Source: an uncultured Acidobacteriota bacterium
Lineage (GTDB): Bacteria; Acidobacteriota; Blastocatellia; Pyrinomonadales; Pyrinomonadaceae
Length of the DNA stretch: 6,577 nucleotides
NCBI GenBank assembly: GCA_946480545.1
Contig: CAMLKY010000118.1
Location: forward strand, 1 to 6,577
Direction: 5' to 3'
Shown in pieces: positions 1-4,924 of this stretch; the first letter of the stretch is position 1; each line of letters starts with the position of its first letter. Position numbers and translations under genes: made by a program. A model generated the notes under the pieces. It was not told where the DNA came from. It worked only from the letters and a program-made list of their open reading frames with translations, and ran no database searches.

Positions 1-586
1 TCTCCCCGAAAACCACGGGACGCGAGGTCCTGATGATATTTCCAAAATCTTTCCCACCGTCGGCCGCAACCCCGTAGCCACTCTCCTCAAACTGTGTCAC
101 ACGCGGCTTGAGCCCGTGGCGTCGGAAAACGCTCGCTACTTCGCGCGCGGTAGCCGCCCCGTCGCCGCCCGACATCTCGATCTCAGCATTCTGCGGCTGT
201 GAGAGCAGCCATGAACGCGTCGCCGTCAATTTGGGTTTGGAGATGTACGCCCACGCCGACGGGAATCTGTCGATCGAGGCGAGGATGATATTGAGCGACA
301 GGATCAGCAGCAGGACCTTGAAGTACCATGCGTAATAGATGTCGAAGAACCCAAGGTAACCGTACACAAGCTTCTCGGCCGGCGTTAGCGACGCGTAGTA
401 CGCATCGAAGCCCTGCACATTCTGCTGAATTATCAGCATCCCGACCATAGACAGGACGACCAGAATACACAGGAGCGTCACGCCGAACCGGACCGAGCTG
501 ATAAAATCCAGGGCCCGATCGCCGATCGGCTTTGTGTACGTGTTGGCGGCCTCACCACGCCGTATTGTCTCTTCTGCGGCTGACAT
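1..586 (-). CDS. resB: ResB-type cytochrome c biogenesis protein, N-terminal part (runs off left edge)
   Basis: This is the first 195 residues of a ResB/Ccs1-type membrane protein of the System II cytochrome c maturation pathway. In that family ResB works with CcsA/ResC to bring heme across the membrane and attach it to apocytochromes c. I see a cytoplasmic N-terminus, a first membrane helix at about residues 35-54 ending in IIQQNVQGFDAYYASL, a periplasmic loop, and a second helix at about 89-104 followed by SIDRFPSAW. The loop pattern (IIQQN...AYYASLTPAEK...LGFFDIYYAWYFK...LLLLSLN-like) is characteristic of ResB. Residues 138-190 are a less familiar soluble insert. The end VVFGE probably leads into the next conserved ResB segment beyond the window. 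ATG at 586 is the only start codon between the in-frame stop at 638-640 and the conserved region, and no Shine-Dalgarno is visible. It is divergent from the oxidase cluster, fitting a shared role in respiratory heme proteins. Confidence 0.88.
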   Translation of the reverse strand, partial: MSAAEETIRRGEAANTYTKPIGDRALDFISSVRFGVTLLCILVVLSMVGMLIIQQNVQGFDAYYASLTPAEKLVYGYLGFFDIYYAWYFKVLLLILSLNIILASIDRFPSAWAYISKPKLTATRSWLLSQPQNAEIEMSGGDGAATAREVASVFRRHGLKPRVTQFEESGYGVAADGGKDFGNIIRTSRPVVFGE

Positions 587-597
587 TAGAAAACAAG

Positions 598-626
598 ATA
601 ATAGCGTACCGTCATGCTCTTTTCCA
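598..626 (-). promoter_or_regulatory. candidate sigma70-type promoter for resB
   Basis: On the minus strand a TGGAAA box (621-626) lies 17 bases from a TATTAT box (598-603). Both resemble the -35 and -10 consensus, with four and five of six matches. The implied transcription start near 591 leaves only about five bases before the resB ATG at 586, and there is no Shine-Dalgarno, so the mRNA could be nearly leaderless. This is a pattern match only. Confidence 0.35.
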
Positions 627-685
627 TCGGAAGCAAATTAGAAGGACTTTAGCCGAAAAGAAGCCTCCCCGAAGTAGCCAGGACT

Positions 686-713
686 TTGAAATTGCCTTGG
701 CCCAAGCTATTCT
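686..713 (+). promoter_or_regulatory. candidate promoter for the ctaB-ctaE-DUF420 cluster
   Basis: A TTGAAA box (686-691) and a TATTCT box (708-713) are separated by 16 bases, about 30 bases before the GTG start of ctaB. This is the best-placed sigma70-like match on the + strand of the 159-base divergent region (587-745). No convincing operator or extended inverted repeat is visible there. This is a pattern match only. Confidence 0.35.
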
Positions 714-745
714 TTACCCTTACGATCACCAGTTAGACCGACACA

Positions 746-1648
746 GTGGATACAGCGGCCGCAGAAATTGGAAATAACAGGATACTCGGATGGCGCATGC
801 GGCTCGCGGCGTTCGTCGAGCTGACGAAACCGCGCATCGCGTTCATGTTGGTCCTGACCTCGGCTGCCGGGTTCTACATCGGGAACACGGGACCGTTCGA
901 TTTTGTGCTGTTCGTGAACGCAATGCTTGGGATTGCGATCCTGGCCTTCGGGGTTGCCACCCTGAATCAGTACATCGAGCGCTCGACGGACGCGCTCATG
1001 GAGCGTACAAGAAACCGGCCAATTCCTTCCCAACGGCTGACACCGGGCGAAGCCCTCATTTTCGGACTCGCACAGTGCCTGGTCGCGGAGATCTACCTTT
1101 TCTTTCTCGTCAATCCACTTACCGCAGGTCTCGGGTTGATAGTGATCGTTGGATACGTGCTGTTGTACACCCCCTTGAAGACACGGACGTCGGCTTCGAC
1201 CGCGATCGGCGCGATACCCGGAGCGATGCCACCTCTGATGGGTTGGACCGCGTCGGCCAATGAGATAACGGCCGGCGCAGGTGTACTTTTCCTCCTATTG
1301 TTCCTATGGCAGTTCCCGCACTTCCTGGCGATCGCATGGATGTATCGCGAGCAGTATGCGAAGGCCGGCATTCGAATGCTCCCGGTAGTTGAGCCCTCGG
1401 GACGGATCACGGCGAGGCAGATAGTGCTTTTCTCGATAATGCTGGTTCCCGTGAGCCTGGCTCCGTTCTTCCTGGGATTCGCGGGCGTCGCATATCTGAT
1501 CGGCGCGTCGTTGCTCGGGATCTGGTTCCTGATCGAAAGCATACGGACCGCGAGGGCTAAGACGACCGAGCGTGCCAGACGGCTCCTGATGGTATCCGTT
1601 CTTTACCTGCCTCTTATCTTTGGTCTACTGGTGATCGATCGAATCTAA
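746..1648 (+). CDS. ctaB: protoheme IX farnesyltransferase (heme O synthase)
   Basis: This enzyme of the UbiA prenyltransferase superfamily adds a farnesyl group to protoheme IX to make heme O, the precursor of heme A for aa3-type oxidases. It is 300 residues long, normal for the family, with about nine hydrophobic helices. The first polyprenyl-diphosphate site is clear at residues 74-92 (NQYIERSTDALMERTRNRP), with Glu at position 78 where many family members have Asp; this variant is common in CtaB. Other family motifs are TKPRI (27-31), YTPLKTRTSASTAIGAIPGA (141-160), PPLMGW (162-167) and WQFPHFLAIAWMYREQYAKAG (188-208). The start is uncertain: GTG at 746 gives 17 extra residues, and ATG at 797 (MRLAAFVELTKPR) would still keep the whole conserved domain. 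Neither has a clear ribosome binding site. It heads a cluster with ctaE 20 bases downstream. Confidence 0.96.
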   Translation: MDTAAAEIGNNRILGWRMRLAAFVELTKPRIAFMLVLTSAAGFYIGNTGPFDFVLFVNAMLGIAILAFGVATLNQYIERSTDALMERTRNRPIPSQRLTPGEALIFGLAQCLVAEIYLFFLVNPLTAGLGLIVIVGYVLLYTPLKTRTSASTAIGAIPGAMPPLMGWTASANEITAGAGVLFLLLFLWQFPHFLAIAWMYREQYAKAGIRMLPVVEPSGRITARQIVLFSIMLVPVSLAPFFLGFAGVAYLIGASLLGIWFLIESIRTARAKTTERARRLLMVSVLYLPLIFGLLVIDRI

Positions 1649-1668
1649 CCGGGCATCTAATAAGTTGT

Positions 1669-2412
1669 ATGAAAATAGGAACCGCAGAGCCGATCATCGA
1701 AGAGAAAGAGCCGGTCCCCGGAAGGCGCGCGAAATCTCGCACTTTCAGGGGCGGCACGTCCGGCGGCGGTGGTAAGAACGGAGGCGGCGGTGGCGGCGGC
1801 AATGGGAACGACGGCGGCGACCAGTCGCAATACGATCTCGAGGAACCGCAGGAGAATACCGCCGACAAGGCGAAGTTTGTAACCTGGTTCCTGCTCCTCA
1901 TCGTCCTGATGACTTTTGGAGGGATGATCGGAGCCTACGTAGTTATCGCGTCGAACGGAGCTTCCGAATGGCGACCCTTCGAGCTTCCGTTCCAGGTCTG
2001 GATAAGCACGGCTCTGATAGTTGCGAGCAGCGTTACATACCAGCTCGGGAAAAACGCGCTGTTCGCCGAGCAGTTCGACCGCAGCCGTAACTTTTTCCTG
2101 GCGACAACGGTTCTCGGGGCGTCTTTCATCTCTTCCCAGCTCATCGTATGGCTCGCTCTCGTCAAACAGGGAATGTATATGTCGGGAAATCCGTACGCCG
2201 GTTTCTTTTACATATTGACCGCGGCTCACGCTCTTCACGTTATCGGCGGGATGATCGCTCTCGGCGTGGTGCTGTTGCGGAACTGGAACGAAACTAGCTT
2301 TGAGATCGAGAATCAGTATCGACGCAACCTGACACGGTCTGTCGGCTGGTATTGGCACTTCCTCGGGGCGCTCTGGATAGTGCTCTTGATGATGCTCGGA
2401 CTCTGGAAATAG
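1669..2412 (+). CDS. ctaE: cytochrome c oxidase subunit III, five-helix type with glycine-rich N-terminal tail
   Basis: This is subunit III of a heme-copper oxidase, a membrane subunit that stabilises the catalytic core and proton uptake. It is 247 residues long. The first 70 are soluble, with a Gly/Asn-rich low-complexity stretch at 28-50 (17 of 23 residues Gly). Five membrane helices follow at about 71-94, 108-127, 141-164, 177-204 and 226-246, so it matches the short five-helix form rather than the seven-helix mitochondrial form. Family signatures include GAYVV at the end of helix 1, AAHALHVIGG (185-194) and WYWHFLGALWI (227-237). The helix 1 Glu, known for DCCD sensitivity in classical subunit III, seems absent: the aligned segment LLLIVLMTFGG (75-85) has no acidic residue. 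ATG at 1669 lacks an obvious Shine-Dalgarno. It sits between ctaB and the DUF420 gene, probably in one transcript. Confidence 0.95.
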   Translation: MKIGTAEPIIEEKEPVPGRRAKSRTFRGGTSGGGGKNGGGGGGGNGNDGGDQSQYDLEEPQENTADKAKFVTWFLLLIVLMTFGGMIGAYVVIASNGASEWRPFELPFQVWISTALIVASSVTYQLGKNALFAEQFDRSRNFFLATTVLGASFISSQLIVWLALVKQGMYMSGNPYAGFFYILTAAHALHVIGGMIALGVVLLRNWNETSFEIENQYRRNLTRSVGWYWHFLGALWIVLLMMLGLWK

Positions 2413-2415
2413 CTA

Positions 2416-2865
2416 ATGGAGCTTCTGCAGATCTTTCCTCATCTGAATGCTGCGCTCAATGCGTCCTCGGGCGCATTTTTAGTTTGCGGGCTATTCTTCA
2501 TTCTGAGAAATCGGGTCCCCGCTCACCGTTTCTGCATGCTCACGGCGTGTACGATATCGCTTCTCTTTCTCGTCTCGTACATCTCGCATCACGCGCTTCG
2601 CACATACTATTTCGGATTGGGACCGACGCGTTTTACCGGAGAAGGTCTCGCGCGACCGGTTTACTTTACGATCCTGACATCACATACCGTTCTTGCAGCA
2701 CTGGTCTTTCCGTTTGTCATCGCGACGCTTTACAGGGCTCTGAAGGGAAGATTCGACGACCATAAGCGACTCGCTCGGCTGGTCTATCCCGTCTGGCTAT
2801 ATGTTTCGATCACAGGCGTTATCGTCTATCTGATGCTCTACCAGATTTATTCCGTTCCGAAGTGA
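2416..2865 (+). CDS. DUF420 family membrane protein, CtaM-like oxidase assembly factor
   Basis: This 149-residue protein has four hydrophobic helices (about 12-30, 39-56, 82-105 and 122-145) and the histidine pattern of the DUF420 family: H9 with LNA, H37, the pair H58/H59 after FLVSYIS, H90 in ILTSH, and H116 before RLARLVYPVWLYVSITGVIVY. In Bacillus and Staphylococcus the DUF420 protein CtaM is needed for aa3-type oxidase function, and the conserved membrane histidines suggest metal or heme handling. The role here is inferred from that family and from its position directly after ctaE. Only three bases separate the ctaE stop (2410-2412) from this ATG, so translation is probably coupled. No terminator follows the stop at 2863-2865, so transcripts could read into the riboswitch region. 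Confidence 0.9.
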   Translation: MELLQIFPHLNAALNASSGAFLVCGLFFILRNRVPAHRFCMLTACTISLLFLVSYISHHALRTYYFGLGPTRFTGEGLARPVYFTILTSHTVLAALVFPFVIATLYRALKGRFDDHKRLARLVYPVWLYVSITGVIVYLMLYQIYSVPK

Positions 2866-2873
2866 GTTTTTCC

Positions 2874-2903
2874 TTGAAGGATCGGTAAATGGCGTGTTAA
2901 ACT
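2874..2903 (+). promoter_or_regulatory. candidate promoter in front of the riboswitch
   Basis: TTGAAG (2874-2879) and TAAACT (2898-2903) are 18 bases apart. The -10 box is preceded by TG one base upstream (2895-2896), giving an extended -10. The predicted start near 2910 lies just ahead of the aptamer's first helix at 2924, which is where a riboswitch transcript would begin. This is a pattern match supported by position. Confidence 0.4.
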
Positions 2904-2920
2904 CTAATCGTTGAAAAGTT

Positions 2921-3057
2921 GATCACCGAAGTCATTCTTTGTTGAATGACGCGGGGGAACCAAACGTTTCGTCGTGCAATACGAAACAGGGGCGAAGAGC
3001 TTTGGCTCGGGGATAATCTTTCGTTCCTAGCCCGTCAGCTAACCTCGTAGGTGTGGC
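2921..3057 (+). ncRNA. cyclic-di-AMP riboswitch aptamer (ydaO/yuaA class)
   Basis: The conserved core of the ydaO/yuaA class is visible in order. The closing helix P1 pairs CACC (2924-2927) with GGTG (3050-3053). A perfect 7-bp hairpin follows (2931-2937 with 2944-2950), then GCGGGGGAACCA (2951-2962). Next is a perfect 7-bp hairpin (2966-2972 with 2981-2987), the GGGGCGAA block (2989-2996) and a small GAGC/GCTC hairpin (2997-3000 with 3005-3008). Last is the signature CCCGTCAGCTAACCTCGTAG (3031-3050), nearly identical to the end of the Bacillus subtilis ydaO element. In this class, cyclic-di-AMP binding usually turns off downstream genes for cell wall hydrolases or potassium and osmolyte transport. 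The element points rightward, but no plausible gene follows: a terminator-like hairpin and then the end of a convergent gene come next. An Infernal search with the Rfam ydaO-yuaA model would settle the identity. Confidence 0.92.
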
Positions 3058-3160
3058 AAAGAAGTTACTGCAGAAGTTTGACCTCTAAAGTCGCGATTTT
3101 GTGTGTGCTTCGCGCTCTGCTTTCTCAACACTCAAGCAGACATCCGGTCTTCTCAAAGAG
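3058..3160 (+). other. spacer between riboswitch and terminator hairpin, no convincing gene
   Basis: This roughly 100-base stretch should hold the riboswitch's expression platform or target, but it contains no ATG. A GTG at 3053, inside the 3' strand of P1, opens an 11-codon frame ending at TAA 3086-3088 (MAKKLLQKFDL). A 7-bp hairpin pairs 3116-3122 with 3134-3140 and has no U-tract. Neither is enough to call a gene or a terminator. Confidence 0.4.
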
Positions 3161-3192
3161 AAAAGCTCCGTATCATTTGGTACGGAGCTTTT
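3161..3192. terminator. bidirectional intrinsic terminator between convergent transcripts
   Basis: A perfect 12-bp inverted repeat (3161-3172 with 3181-3192) encloses an 8-base loop. The stem has a GC-rich middle (GCTCCG) with A-runs on one side and T-runs on the other. Read leftward, the stem is followed by TTTTCTCTTT, a good U-tract for ending the aminopeptidase transcript that stops at 3236. Read rightward, only four T's precede CGCGC, a weaker signal that could end the riboswitch transcript. Confidence 0.8.
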
Positions 3193-3235
3193 CGCGCTTG
3201 GACGATAGCTGGTCGATCCTTTGCGGCGTCACAGC

Positions 3236-4921
3236 TTATGGCGTGATATTGACTGTCTTAACTATGACCTTGTCAGCCGGATCGACATCGATCTTAGCGG
3301 GTTGATTCGGAAGCTTGATCGAAAAGGTCTCGAGTCGCTTGGTCACGTTGATCTTCTCGATCGTCTTCGTATCGCCCGTTATAAACTCGACTTCCAGCGG
3401 CAGACGGAATGCCGCCGGTGTTAGCTTGTCGGGCTTCTGGGTTTGTGTGACTGTAAGCCGCAACGTCCTGGTCGCCGCATTCCAGGAATGCGTGACATTC
3501 AGCTTTGGATGCCCGCCCATATAGACCCACTGTTCGAAGAACCAGTTCAGATCGCGTCCCGAAGCCTCTTCCATTGCCGCTCGCAGGTCCGTGCTTTCCA
3601 CATTCGCAAACTTGTGACGGTTGAGATAAATATTTACACCCTTCCAGAACGCGGCATCACCTATCTCTTCGCGGAGCATATGCAGCACCGCGCCGCCTTT
3701 GTTGTAGGTCGTCGCCGGTCGATCAAATAGCTCGGAGACTTTATCGGCGTTTTGATTGAAAAGTGCATTGCGGTTCCGGTTGACGGCGTCGTCGATTATG
3801 AAATACTGCGCGTCGCGACGGATCTTATTCATATAGCTGTCGCGCCCGTAGGCCTTCTCACGAAACACAGCTTCCATCAGCGTCGCGAATCCCTCGTTTA
3901 GCCAAAGCTCCGCCCAATTCTTGCAAGTAACAAGATTTCCGAACCAGGAATGCGCCAGCTCATGCGATACGAGATCGCCGACGCCCGCTTCAAAGAGCGG
4001 ATTTGTGATCGCGAGGATCTCAGTATCCGCCATCGTCGTCGCGGTGATGTTTTCCATCCCCCCGAACGTAAATCCTGCGACGATCGTCTGATCGTATTTC
4101 GCAAAAGGATAAGCCACTCCCGTTAGTGACTCGAACACCTTCATCATGTCCTTGGTGTTTCCAAATGCCTTCTGACCTATCGACTCGGTGCCGGGGTAAA
4201 CGAAAAACCCGAGCGGGATGTCGCGATACGAATCCGAAACACGGACGTACTGTCCAATGACAAACGAGACAAGGTAGGTCGGCGTCGGATCGTCCATTCG
4301 AAAATGATGGGTCACCGTACCGTCGGGGTTCGTAGTCTTCGTCACGAACTCGCCGTTACCGATCACCGTCTCGTCCGCTTTCGACGTGATGAATTGCTCG
4401 ATCGTCGCCTTGTCACTCGGGAAGTCGAACGACGGAAACCAGTGACGGGCCTCATCCGGCTCGCCCTGCGTCCAAATCTGCGGTCCATGGATCAGCTTGC
4501 CGTTCTCGATTTCCTCCGGGATGAAGTACACACCTTTCCGCGGAACCGAGGAATGTTTGAACGAGATCGTGATCGTATCCGAGGGAGAGTATGGCTTATC
4601 AAGCGTGACTACGATCTTGCCGTTCTGAACCCGGTACTTTAGCGTCGTACCGGCCGGTAGTAGTGTCACCGAGTTAAACGTGATCCCCACGGCATCGAAT
4701 TCCGCTGACGCGAAGCCTGGTTTGAGAGGCTTCAGTGTTACGGCAGTTTCGCCGAGGACCTTCTTCGCCTCTCGATCGAACGAAACGCGAAGTGAATAGT
4801 GCTGGGCGTCAAAGGTCTGCGGACGTGTAAAGTTCCGCCTCGCTGTTTGGGCAGAGGCGGAACTGGCAAGAGTCAGAAGTAGTGCGAAGCAGAATATCGC
4901 AACGATCGGGTTCAATCTCAT
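3236..4921 (-). CDS. secreted M1 family zinc aminopeptidase
   Basis: This gluzincin metallopeptidase probably removes N-terminal residues from peptides outside the cytoplasm. It is 561 residues long and begins with a signal peptide (residues 1-24, hydrophobic core IVAIFCFALLLTLA, likely cleavage after SASA). An N-terminal beta domain runs to about 225 and includes the M1-typical DEARHWFPSFDFPSDKATIE (156-175). The catalytic domain has the exopeptidase motif GGMEN (287-291), the zinc site HELAH (320-324) with the third ligand Glu343 in NEG exactly 18 residues on, and the catalytic Tyr406 in YNKGG. A beta-sandwich domain seems to fill about 472-561. The large helical C-terminal domain of classical aminopeptidase N is absent, which is usual for short bacterial members. 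ATG at 4921 is followed directly by the signal peptide. It starts three bases after the S9 peptidase stop, so the two are probably co-transcribed, with the 3161-3192 hairpin as terminator. Confidence 0.96.
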   Translation of the reverse strand: MRLNPIVAIFCFALLLTLASSASAQTARRNFTRPQTFDAQHYSLRVSFDREAKKVLGETAVTLKPLKPGFASAEFDAVGITFNSVTLLPAGTTLKYRVQNGKIVVTLDKPYSPSDTITISFKHSSVPRKGVYFIPEEIENGKLIHGPQIWTQGEPDEARHWFPSFDFPSDKATIEQFITSKADETVIGNGEFVTKTTNPDGTVTHHFRMDDPTPTYLVSFVIGQYVRVSDSYRDIPLGFFVYPGTESIGQKAFGNTKDMMKVFESLTGVAYPFAKYDQTIVAGFTFGGMENITATTMADTEILAITNPLFEAGVGDLVSHELAHSWFGNLVTCKNWAELWLNEGFATLMEAVFREKAYGRDSYMNKIRRDAQYFIIDDAVNRNRNALFNQNADKVSELFDRPATTYNKGGAVLHMLREEIGDAAFWKGVNIYLNRHKFANVESTDLRAAMEEASGRDLNWFFEQWVYMGGHPKLNVTHSWNAATRTLRLTVTQTQKPDKLTPAAFRLPLEVEFITGDTKTIEKINVTKRLETFSIKLPNQPAKIDVDPADKVIVKTVNITP

Positions 4922-4924
4922 AGC

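Noticed and set aside
532..777. An 81-codon + strand frame in the resB-ctaB divergent region
   Set aside because: It begins antisense to the resB N-terminus, crosses the promoter region and overlaps the ctaB start in another frame, with no recognisable protein features.
1657..2358. A 233-codon open frame on the minus strand
   Set aside because: It is the antisense shadow of ctaE; its Pro/Ala-rich runs come from the glycine-rich tail on the other strand.
3116..3140. A 7-bp hairpin as the riboswitch's own terminator
   Set aside because: There is no T-run after the stem (the next bases are CATCCGG), so it lacks the features of an intrinsic terminator.
3051..3305. An 84-codon + strand frame starting GTG at 3051
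   Set aside because: It starts within the riboswitch P1 helix, runs through the terminator hairpin and ends antisense to the aminopeptidase. The translation has no protein-like pattern or family resemblance, so it is not accepted as the riboswitch target.
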